DNA from: Burkholderiales bacterium Ga0077543
GTDB lineage: Bacteria > Pseudomonadota > Gammaproteobacteria > Burkholderiales > Burkholderiaceae_C
DNA length: 64,000 bases
Direction: 5' to 3'
NCBI GenBank assembly: GCA_001464055.1
Contig: LNET01000044.1
Span: 1 to 64,000, forward strand
Shown: one piece after another, positions 9,907 through 18,200 of the stretch
How the letters are laid out: each line of letters begins with the position of its first letter
Numbering within the stretch: the first letter of the stretch is position 1
Translations under genes and position numbers: made by a program
Notes under the pieces: generated by a model
Seen by the model: the letters and a program-made list of their open reading frames with translations, nothing else
Database searches by the model: none
Told to the model about the DNA's origin: nothing

Positions 9907-11610
9907 ATGACATCCTCCACTGTCGAGCTCAGGCGGCGACTGGCAGCCAGCCTGGCGCTGGCCGATCCGGCGGGCACAACCGCGCCGGAACCTGCCTGCG
10001 CGGGTGCGCGCGAGGCCATGGCGCTGGCCCAGGCCCTGGGTTTGCCGGCCGACGCGGCGCTGGCCGGCGCCAGGCTGTGCGAACAACTCTGGCGCCTGGG
10101 CCGACACGCCGATGTGCTGACCCACGCGCCGCCGGTGCTGCAGGCCCTGTCGCAGGACCCGCTGGCCGGGAACCTGGCGCTCGAGCGCTATCAGCTGATG
10201 CGCGTGTTCGCGATATCGGCCTGCGAGATGGCGGCGTTCGATCGTGCCCTGGACACCGCCCACGAACTGGTGCGGCTGGTCGGCCCGCTCGGCGATCCCA
10301 ACGCATCGCTGAAGGCAGCCTTCACGCTGGGCGCCTGCTTCGAACGCATGGGCGACTCCTGGCAAGCGGCACGCGTGGTGGGCGAAGCACTGCGCATCCA
10401 TGGCCCCGCGGCCCAGGCCGAAGACCAACTCGTGACCCAGAACGCCCTGTGTGCGTTCTACATCGGCCTGTTTCATCGACTCAATGGCGCGGCTCCTCAG
10501 GCCGAAGTGGACCAAGCCCTGGCACAGGCGCTGGAAGCCGGTGCCCGCGCGTTCTCGAACCTGCCGAACCCCGCGCCAGAGCAAATGGAGATCGCCGTCT
10601 GCGGCAACCTGGGCGAGGTGCTGATGTACAACGGCCAGGGCGAAGCCGCACAGGCCCTGCTGCAGCGGGCCCAGGCCACCGCGCAGGCGCGCGGCTTCGC
10701 GGCCTACATCTGGCGCATGCGCACGACGATGGCCGTCAACGAGATCTTGCAGAACCGGCCCGAGGCCGCCCTGGCCGAGATGCAGGCGCTGATCACGGAA
10801 ATGGGCGATCAGGCGCCACTGCAGACCGCCATCCGCGCGCACCACGCGGCCTATCGCGCCTGCCGGCAGCTGGGGCGATTCGAGGACGCCTTGGTCCACT
10901 TCGAGACCGTGGAGCGCATGGAACGCCGGCGTGCCACGCAGCAGCTGCGCGCCCAGTCGGAGCTGTTCGTCACCCGCACCGAAGCCCAGCATGCCCATTG
11001 GCAGGCCGAGCAGGCGCGCCAGGACGCCCAGAACCAGCGCGCCAGGGCGGCGGAATTCGCGGTGCATGCCGAGCGCGACCCGCTCACCGGCCTGGGCAAC
11101 CGCCGCCACTTCGACCGCCGCTGTGCCGAACTGCTGCCGGCCCTGCAACGCGACGGCGAGCCCGTGGCGCTGGCGCTGATGGACATCGACCACTTCAAGA
11201 TCATCAACGACACCCATGGCCACGCGGCGGGCGACCGCGTGCTCGTGGCGCTGGCCGCGCTGCTGCGCGAGAACACGCGTTCGCGCGACGTGCTGGCGCG
11301 TTATGGCGGCGAGGAATTTGTCATCGTGCTGCCCGGCATGAGCCTGGCACAGGCACGGGAGGTCTGCGAGCGGCTTCGTGAACGTGTCGCCGCGCACACG
11401 GACTTCTGCGCCGAGGTGCCCGAGCTGCGCATGACCGTGAGCCTGGGCCTGGCAGCGGCCCAGCCCTACGAGGCTGAGGCCCTGCTCAAGGCCGCCGACC
11501 TGGCGCTCTACCGGGCCAAGCACGACGGCCGCAATCGGCTGCGGGTGTCGCCACCGGTGTCAGCCCCCGACCACGCCACCGTCCTGGCGCCAGATCGCCA
11601 GGGTGGCTGA
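9907..11610 (+). CDS. Diguanylate cyclase with helical-repeat sensor region
   Basis: A 567-residue soluble protein that probably makes cyclic di-GMP. Residues 1-370 are alanine-rich helices that look like degenerate TPRs, followed by a short coiled coil and a GGDEF domain from about residue 390 (DPLTGLGNRRHF) to the end. The active loop is RYGGEEF, a functional variant, and an RxxD inhibitory site (RSRD) lies five residues before it, so product feedback inhibition is expected. No transmembrane segment or EAL domain is present. Its last 51 bases overlap, in antisense, the end of the convergent phoX gene. Confidence 0.9.
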   Translation: MTSSTVELRRRLAASLALADPAGTTAPEPACAGAREAMALAQALGLPADAALAGARLCEQLWRLGRHADVLTHAPPVLQALSQDPLAGNLALERYQLMRVFAISACEMAAFDRALDTAHELVRLVGPLGDPNASLKAAFTLGACFERMGDSWQAARVVGEALRIHGPAAQAEDQLVTQNALCAFYIGLFHRLNGAAPQAEVDQALAQALEAGARAFSNLPNPAPEQMEIAVCGNLGEVLMYNGQGEAAQALLQRAQATAQARGFAAYIWRMRTTMAVNEILQNRPEAALAEMQALITEMGDQAPLQTAIRAHHAAYRACRQLGRFEDALVHFETVERMERRRATQQLRAQSELFVTRTEAQHAHWQAEQARQDAQNQRARAAEFAVHAERDPLTGLGNRRHFDRRCAELLPALQRDGEPVALALMDIDHFKIINDTHGHAAGDRVLVALAALLRENTRSRDVLARYGGEEFVIVLPGMSLAQAREVCERLRERVAAHTDFCAEVPELRMTVSLGLAAAQPYEAEALLKAADLALYRAKHDGRNRLRVSPPVSAPDHATVLAPDRQGG

Positions 11611-13503
11611 ACGCGGGCGGCTGCCCGGCGCGTTGTCGGGCCAGCGCGAGAACCGGCTGGGCTGGGTCGGGTCGCTGCGGTCGCCCGGGCTTTCGCCAGG
11701 GTGCTGGATGTTCACGAACATCGTGCGGCCATCGGGTGTCCAGGTGGCGCCGGTGATCTCGCAGCCCACCGGGCCGGTGAGGAAGCGGCGCACCTCGCCG
11801 CTGACCGGGTTGCAGGCCAGCAGGCTGTTGTTGCCCAGGCGCTCGTAGGGGCCCTTGTTGATTGTCCTGCTGCTGACGTCGGTGCCCACCCAGAGCAGGC
11901 CGCGCGGATCGAAGGCGATGGTGTCGGGGCTGCCGAAGGCGTCGCCACGGATGTTGCCGCGGTTGGCCTCGTCGGTGTTGGCCGGGTCGCCGGCCAGCAG
12001 CAGGTGGTTCCAGGCCATGCCCGGGCCGTCGAAGTCGCCGTCTTCCTTCCAGCGGATGATGTGGCCCATGACGTTGGCAGCGCGCGGGTTGGCGGCATCC
12101 ACCCCCGGAAAGCCGGCCTGGCCCCGGCGGCTGTTGTTGGTCAGCGTGCAATAGACCCAGCCGCTGCGTTCGTCGATGGCCAGCCATTCCGGCCGGTCCA
12201 TCTTGGTGGCGCCCAGCAGGTCGCTGGCCTGGCGCGCCTTGATGAGAACTTCACCCTGGTCGGCAAAACCATTGGCCGCGGTCAGCGGGCCGCTGCCGTG
12301 CACCAGCGGCAGCCAGCGGCCACGGCCGTCGCGATCGAAGCGCGCCACGTACAGGGTGCCGTGGTCCAGCAGGTCGGCATTCGCCTTGGCGGCGCTGACG
12401 CCGGTCCTGGCCGGGCGGATGGCATCGCGCGAGACGAACTTGTAGATGTACTCGAAAGCCGCGTCCTCGCCCGAATACACCACGGCGCGGCCGCTTTTCG
12501 TCACGGCAACCCAGGCGCCTTCGTGCGCGGCGCGGCCCAGGGCGCTGCGCTTGACGGGGGTGCTGGTCGGGTCCATCGGGTCGACTTCGACGACCCAGCC
12601 GAAGCGGTTCGGCTCGTTCGGATGGCGCACGGTGTCGAAGCGCTCGTCGTGCTCGGGCCAGCGGTACCAGGTGGCCTTGCGGATGCCCCAGCGGCGTTCG
12701 TGGGCGGTGGGCGTATCGGCCGCGGTGAAGTAGTTGGCCCAGTTCTCTTCACCCGACAGGTAGGTGCCCCAGGGCGTCTTGCTGCTGGCGCAGTTGCCCA
12801 GCGTGCCCAGCACCGTGCGGCCGGCCGGGTCGGCGGCGGTCTGCATCATCGCGTGGCCGGCGGCCGGGCCGCCGATGGCGAAGGGCGTGTTGCCGGTGAT
12901 GCGGCGGGCGTACTTCGAAGGCCGCACCATCTGCCAGCCGCCGGCCTGGCGTTCAACCTCGATCACTGCGATGCCGTGCGCCGCCTGGGCCTTGCGCACC
13001 TTCTCTGGCGTCCAGGGCGTCTGGCCGCCGGGGTGCAGCAGGCCGTCATCGGTGTACTCGTGGTTGATGGCCAGCAGGCCGCGGTTCGAGCCCGCCCCGC
13101 CTTCGGCCAGCGCAAAGAAGTCCAGGCCATCGTGGTGCATGCCCATCTGCAGGGCCTGTTCCGCGGCGCTGTTGCTGGCATCGGGCTTCCAGGCCGGCAT
13201 CGCGGCGCCGGCAATGCCCAGCGGCTCGCCCCAGGGCGCCAGCACCTGGGCCACGTAACCCAACGGCACGCGGACGGCGTCGGCGGTCGAGGGCGGCAGG
13301 CCTTCGAAACCCAGGCTCGGCCCGGCGCTGCCGGCGCCGCCGCCCGAAGCGCAACTCGCCAGCCCCAGCGTCGACAGCCAGCCCAGGCCCGCGGCGCCGG
13401 CGCCGGCCCGCAGCCACAAGCGCCGTGCCGGGTCCGACACCTCGTGGATGCTGGCGTTGGCGGAGCGGTTGCTGTCTTCCAGTTCGTCGAAGTCCTTGGC
13501 CAT
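11560..13503 (-). CDS. phoX: PhoX-type alkaline phosphatase (DUF839)
   Basis: A 647-residue exported protein of the PhoX/DUF839 family, Ca/Fe-dependent alkaline phosphatases of the periplasm or cell surface. The N-terminus carries a twin-arginine-like signal (ARRLWLRAGAG near residue 26) followed by a lipobox-like LASC, so a Tat-exported lipoprotein is likely. Family landmarks include AINHEYTDDGL near 146, GTYLSGEENWANYF near 246, AHEGAWV near 330 and PEWLAIDERSGWVYCTLTNN near 445. No Pho box was recognised in the 65-base divergent gap to the SDR gene. The 3' end overlaps the diguanylate cyclase gene by 51 bp. Confidence 0.85.
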   Translation of the reverse strand: MAKDFDELEDSNRSANASIHEVSDPARRLWLRAGAGAAGLGWLSTLGLASCASGGGAGSAGPSLGFEGLPPSTADAVRVPLGYVAQVLAPWGEPLGIAGAAMPAWKPDASNSAAEQALQMGMHHDGLDFFALAEGGAGSNRGLLAINHEYTDDGLLHPGGQTPWTPEKVRKAQAAHGIAVIEVERQAGGWQMVRPSKYARRITGNTPFAIGGPAAGHAMMQTAADPAGRTVLGTLGNCASSKTPWGTYLSGEENWANYFTAADTPTAHERRWGIRKATWYRWPEHDERFDTVRHPNEPNRFGWVVEVDPMDPTSTPVKRSALGRAAHEGAWVAVTKSGRAVVYSGEDAAFEYIYKFVSRDAIRPARTGVSAAKANADLLDHGTLYVARFDRDGRGRWLPLVHGSGPLTAANGFADQGEVLIKARQASDLLGATKMDRPEWLAIDERSGWVYCTLTNNSRRGQAGFPGVDAANPRAANVMGHIIRWKEDGDFDGPGMAWNHLLLAGDPANTDEANRGNIRGDAFGSPDTIAFDPRGLLWVGTDVSSRTINKGPYERLGNNSLLACNPVSGEVRRFLTGPVGCEITGATWTPDGRTMFVNIQHPGESPGDRSDPTQPSRFSRWPDNAPGSRPRSATLAIWRQDGGVVGG

Positions 13504-13568
13504 GGTGCGGGGTCTGCGGGTGACAACACAGCCACTCTAGCCCAGGCGCGCAAAGCTACAGTGCGCCC

Positions 13569-14315
13569 ATGGACAGAACCCTTCTCATCACCGGCGGCAG
13601 CCGCGGCATCGGCGCGGCTGTCGCTCTTCGCGCAGCCCGTGCCGGCTGGCATGTGGCCGTGAACTATGCCCGTGACGTCGCCGCCGCCGAAACCGTGGCC
13701 GCGCAGGTGCGGGCTCTGGGCCGGCAGGCGCTGGCCCTGGGCGCCGACGTCGCCGACGACGCGCAGGTGCGGGCGCTCTTCGCCCAGGTCGACGGCGCAC
13801 TGCCGCCGCTGGGTGGCCTGGTCAACAACGCCGGCATCGTGGACGCCGCCGCCCGGGTCGACGCGATGAGCGCCGAACGTGTGCAGCGCATGTTCGCCGT
13901 CAACGTGTTCGGCAGCATGTACTGTGCGCGCGAGGCCGTGCGCCGGCTGAGCACGGCGCACGGCGGCCGCGGCGGGGCCATCGTCAATGTCTCGTCGGCG
14001 GCCTCGCGCCATGGTTCGGCCGGGCAGTACGTGGACTACGCCGCGGCCAAGGGCGCCATCGATGTCTTCACCCTGGGCCTGGCGCGCGAAGTGGCCAGCG
14101 AAGGCGTGCGCGTGAATGCCGTGCGCCCCGGCATCATCGACACCGGAATCCATGCCAGCGGCGGCGAGCCCGACCGCGCCCGACGCCTGGCGCCACAGGT
14201 GCCGATGCAGCGCGCCGGCACGGCTGATGAGGTGGCTGCAGCCATCGTCTGGCTGCTGGGCGACGAGGCGAGCTACACCACCGGCGCCATCATCGACGTG
14301 AGCGGCGGGCGCTGA
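13569..14315 (+). CDS. Short-chain dehydrogenase/reductase
   Basis: A 248-residue Rossmann-fold oxidoreductase. TGGSRGIG at residues 8-15 binds the cofactor, NNAG is near 86, VNVSSAASR carries the catalytic serine, and YAAAK supplies the Tyr and Lys. The sequence after the first strand (NYARD) favours NADPH. Overall it looks like the FabG/glucose-1-dehydrogenase group, but substrate cannot be told. It is divergent from phoX and convergent with the GNAT gene, with a hairpin across the two stop codons. Confidence 0.85.
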   Translation: MDRTLLITGGSRGIGAAVALRAARAGWHVAVNYARDVAAAETVAAQVRALGRQALALGADVADDAQVRALFAQVDGALPPLGGLVNNAGIVDAAARVDAMSAERVQRMFAVNVFGSMYCAREAVRRLSTAHGGRGGAIVNVSSAASRHGSAGQYVDYAAAKGAIDVFTLGLAREVASEGVRVNAVRPGIIDTGIHASGGEPDRARRLAPQVPMQRAGTADEVAAAIVWLLGDEASYTTGAIIDVSGGR

Positions 14316-14334
14316 AGGCCCGGCCCGGGCTTCA
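14313..14334. terminator. Inverted repeat spanning both stop codons of convergent genes
   Basis: A near-perfect inverted repeat starts with the TGA of the SDR gene and ends with the TGA complement of the GNAT gene: TGAAG pairs with CTTCA and CCC with GGG around a 5-base loop, with one bulged G. It could fold in either transcript; there is no T tract. Confidence 0.35.
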
Positions 14335-14805
14335 GGCCGGTGGCCGGCGCAGCAGGCAGCGCAGCGGCAGCAGGGGGTTGCCAGGCGCTGCCGCCAGGCC
14401 CTGGAAGCCGAACTTGCTGAACAGGTTGCGCGCGGCGATGTCCTGGCGGTGCACGTCGGCCAGCAGGGCGCGCACCGTGGGTTCGGCCAGGGCCAGGTCG
14501 ATGAGCCGGGTGCATAGCGCAAGGCCCCAGCCCTGACGGCGGCGCTCGGGCCGCACGATCAGGTGGCACAGGCGCAGGTTGCCAGGCCCGGCCACCGTGC
14601 ATTGGCCGAAGGCCACGGGCTCGTCGCCGTCCTGCAGCACATGGCTGCGGCCATCGCCCTCGTCGAGCAGGCGTTCCCATTCGTAGCTGCGCAAGGGGTG
14701 GCGTGCAGCGGCGCCGGCCCAGTGCGCAGTGGCGGCGGCGTCGGGTAGCCAGGCGCTCAGCCAGGCGTGGTCTTCAGGGCGGGCCGGGCGCAGGGTGGTG
14801 GGCAT
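14332..14805 (-). CDS. GNAT family N-acetyltransferase
   Basis: A 157-residue acetyl-CoA-dependent acyltransferase of the GNAT superfamily. It opens TTLRPARPEDHAWL, the common first strand and helix, and motif A is RLCHLIVRPERRRQGWGLAL (the R-x2-G-x-G acetyl-CoA loop) near residue 85. The later DIAARNLFSKFGF is the usual helix alpha-4/strand beta-6 region. The substrate is unknown. The ATG at 14805 fits the domain start; the frame is open far upstream but without family sequence. Confidence 0.8.
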   Translation of the reverse strand: MPTTLRPARPEDHAWLSAWLPDAAATAHWAGAAARHPLRSYEWERLLDEGDGRSHVLQDGDEPVAFGQCTVAGPGNLRLCHLIVRPERRRQGWGLALCTRLIDLALAEPTVRALLADVHRQDIAARNLFSKFGFQGLAAAPGNPLLPLRCLLRRPPA

Positions 14806-14825
14806 GGGGCGGGCGCTTGGAGCAT

Positions 14826-15242
14826 TCAGCGGCTCTGGTGGGCGTAGGTTAGCGGCTTTTGCCGCAGCGGCACGCGCCACCACACCGCCAGCACCAGCCC
14901 CCCGAAGGCGGTGTAGACCAGGGCAAAGACCCACATCGGCGCCTGGTAGAACAGCAGCCGGCCGACCCAGTGGCCGATGAAGCTGCTGCCATAGCCGGCT
15001 TCGCCGCCCTGCACCCGCAACCAGGATTCCAGTACCGTCAGCGGGCACAGCTGGCCGAGCCAGGCCTGGGCGATGACGAAGCCCAGCAGCAGCCCGTGCA
15101 CCAGCCGGAAGCGCAGGCCGTTGACCACGGGCCAGCCGCGCCGATGGCCCAGCAGGCACAGCAGCGGCCCGGCGACGACGAAGACCACCACCGCCAGGTG
15201 CAGCAGCAGCACGCCATCGGCAAGCAGGAGGTAGGTTGGCAT
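14826..15242 (-). CDS. DUF2784 integral membrane protein
   Basis: A 138-residue inner-membrane protein with four predicted transmembrane helices and the DUF2784 pattern (LADGVLLLHLAVVVFVVAG, then CPLTVLE, then GSSFIGHW). Function is unknown in the family. The ATG at 15242 was preferred over an in-frame TTG 15 bases upstream because the first membrane helix follows it directly. It lies just downstream of the giant CHAT gene on the same strand, 27 bases away, and could be its last cistron. Confidence 0.75.
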   Translation of the reverse strand: MPTYLLLADGVLLLHLAVVVFVVAGPLLCLLGHRRGWPVVNGLRFRLVHGLLLGFVIAQAWLGQLCPLTVLESWLRVQGGEAGYGSSFIGHWVGRLLFYQAPMWVFALVYTAFGGLVLAVWWRVPLRQKPLTYAHQSR

Positions 15243-15269
15243 GGGCCAGGCCGGCAATGCGCAGCCGCT

Positions 15270-18200
15270 TCAGGCCGCCGGAGCCGCGCCGCGCCCGGCG
15301 CGTTCGTTCAACCAGGCCAGCAACAGTGCGGCCGCGGCGGCCTCGGCCCCGCCCTGCCGCCGCGCATGGGGGGTGAGCAGGAAATCGCCTTGGTCGGCCA
15401 CCGCTGTCCAGCAGCTGCGCGAGCCCACACGGGTGTGCAGTTCGGCGTAGCGGTCCAGCAGTCCGGCGGCGGCCTGCTTCAGGCGACGCCCGGCCAGGGC
15501 CTGCAGCAGGTCGATCTCGATCAGGCCGGCGTGGCAACTGAAGTCGGGATCGTTCAGGGCCTTGTGCTGCAGGCTGTGCCGGGCTGCTTCCAGCAGCTCG
15601 ATGTCGAGCCTGGCACGACGGCCAGGTCCTGGGAGGTTCTGCAGCACCAGTTCGACGGCCAGTGCGTTCAGCGCCGGGCGGAACAGGTCGGTCTGGCCCT
15701 GTTGCCGTGCCAGGCTGGATGCTGCGCGGTAGGCTTGGCCAGCGGCTTGCAGCTGCTGCTGCTCGGCAGCGCCCTTGCCCAAGAGCCGGTCGATCAGTGC
15801 CAGCCGCTGGTGGGCCCAGCCGACGAGGCTGTGGCGTTGCAGGGTGGGCAGCAAGCTGGCCAGCAGGCTCAGGTCGTGCACGGCCTGGCTGATTTCGGCC
15901 TGGGCCTGCGCCGCCACGGCCAGGCGCTGCCCGGCCGCTGCCCGACCCAGGCGGTCCCAGGCGCGGTGGGCGCGCAGCTGGCCCAGTTCTTCCTGTGCCT
16001 TCATCGACGCGCTGCCGTCGTTGCCGATCACGGCACGCTCGTACCAGGCGATGGCGCTGTCGGCGTCGCCGGCTTCCTGGTAGCCCAGCGCGAAAGCCTC
16101 GGCCACGGCGCCCATGCTGCCCCAGAGGCTGGCGAAGCGGGCTTCCAGGTGGCGCACTTTCTCAAGTTGAACGGCGGGTTCGGCGCCCATGTAGCGGTGC
16201 TGCACCACCACTTCCTCGAGGGCCAGCACCAGCGCCAGCGGCGAAGCCACGCCATCGAATTCCTCGCGTGCGGCCACTGGCGTGGCCAGGGCGTCGGTGG
16301 CGCTCTGGCGGTAGGTCCAGTTCGGGTCGCCGTAGCACTGGTAGGCGGCCCAGGTATTGCTGCGCGGGTCGGCCAGCCAGGCGGCCTCGCGCGCACGGGC
16401 CACGGCGGTGATGAAAGGCTGCCGGTTCAGCAGCTGGGCATAGAAGGTGGTGGCGAAGATCTCTGCAGGTTCGTCGTCGACGGCCCAGCCGGCGGCGATG
16501 ACGCAACGTACGCCGGTCTCGATCAAGGCGTCGGCCAGGCCGTAGGCGAAGTCGGCCCGGTCGAAGGGCCCGCGGCGCCTGGCTTTCAAGGCTTCCTGTT
16601 CGTCGGGCGCGGCCAGGTGGCAGCAGTTGACGAACACCAGTTCGGGCACGGTACGCATGCTGCGCACTTCGTCCGGGCCCAGGAAAGTGCCGTCGGACAG
16701 CACGACACCGCCCTTGTGGATGATCTTGCTGCGGTCCTTCTCGTCGCGCAGCACCGGCTCGCCATGGCCGGCGATGTGCACGATGCGGTAGCAGCGTTCG
16801 AACAGCGCATTGATCACCTGCGACGCACTGGGCTGGTCCAGCAGCGCATTGATGCGGTCGGGCGGCACCGCGCCGGTCTCGCCCAGCTGCCTGGCCACGG
16901 CCCTGGCCTCGCGTTCGGCACCCGGCAGGCGCGCGTAGCGGTCGTCGGTGATCAGCGGCTCGCCGACGACGAGCACGCTGTCGTCGGGGCTGGCGTCCTG
17001 CACCTGCTGGCGGTAGCTGTCCTTGCGCAGCTTGCGCAGCAGCTGGGTGCGGATGGCCCAGGGCCGCTCGGCGCCCTGGCCGGGGCGCGACAGGTGTTCG
17101 CTCTGGGTCTCGAGCAGTTCCCAGGGAATGGGTGCGGTCTTCTCGTCCAGTTCCAGCAGCATGCGGCCGGTGCCGCTGAGGAAAGGTTCCACCTCGTGCG
17201 GCACCAGCAGCTGGAACAGGGTGCGGCCCAGCTGCGCATCGCCATCACCGTTGCGGCCATCACGCGACGCCTTGCCGACCAGTTCGCGCAGAAGCCTGCC
17301 CTGCGTCGACTGCGCGCGCACTTCGGTGCGCGCGCGCCGGGTGTCCAGCGTGAAGGCGATGGTGTCGTCGCCGGCCGAGGTGGCGGTGATGAAGTCGTAG
17401 TCGGTTCCGCGGTAGCCGCTGTCGATCTGGCGGCGCAGCGGGCCCACGCCGCTGGCGATGGTGGGTGCGATGTCGAAGTTGCCTGGCGCGGCGGTGGCCA
17501 GCACCTGCAGACCGTGCCAGGCGTCGGAAGCGCGCTCCAGGTACAGCTCCACCAGGGTCAGCTTCGTCACCACCGGCCAGCCGCGTTCGATGTTGCCGGC
17601 TTCCAGGCGCAGGTTGGCGTCGCGCACGCCCTGGGCGATGGCGCGGGCGGCGTTGCTGGCGTTCATGCCGCTGCCACCGCTGCCGATCAGGGTGGCGGCC
17701 AGCTCGATGTGCGCGGGTGCGCCGGCCGGGGCCTCGGCCTGGCGCTGGGCCCAGGCCATCACCCCCTGGCGCACGCTGCGCGTCAGCCGTTCTTCGCTGA
17801 GCTTGCCTTCGTCGCCCAGGCCGACGACGACGACCGCACCCGGGCGTGGCGCGGCCCAGGGGTTGCCGGGGTCCTGGCGGGTGTTCATGAAGATCTGGTG
17901 CGAGCCGGGTTCGTCCGGATACAGCCCGGCTTCGAGCGACGCTTTCATCGCGCCGCCGACCAGCCGGTTGACCGCCGCTTCGGTGCCGGTGAGGATGAGC
18001 GAACGCGAATGTCCCACCATCAGCGGCGTGCGCACGAAACTGAGGTTGCCGTTCAGCACCGCGACCTGCAGCGCCGTCGAGCGCGGGCGCTGCAGGGCGC
18101 CGTCGTCGGCGCGGCTTTGCAGGAACACGGCCTTCTGCCCCATGGCCGGCAGCGGCAGGCTGCGCGCGCGCGAAGGCCTGCTGGCGACATGCACGACCCT

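Noticed and set aside
11701..13662. A 653-codon plus-strand frame opposite phoX
   Set aside because: No domain or start signal; the opposite strand encodes a recognisable PhoX protein over the whole length.
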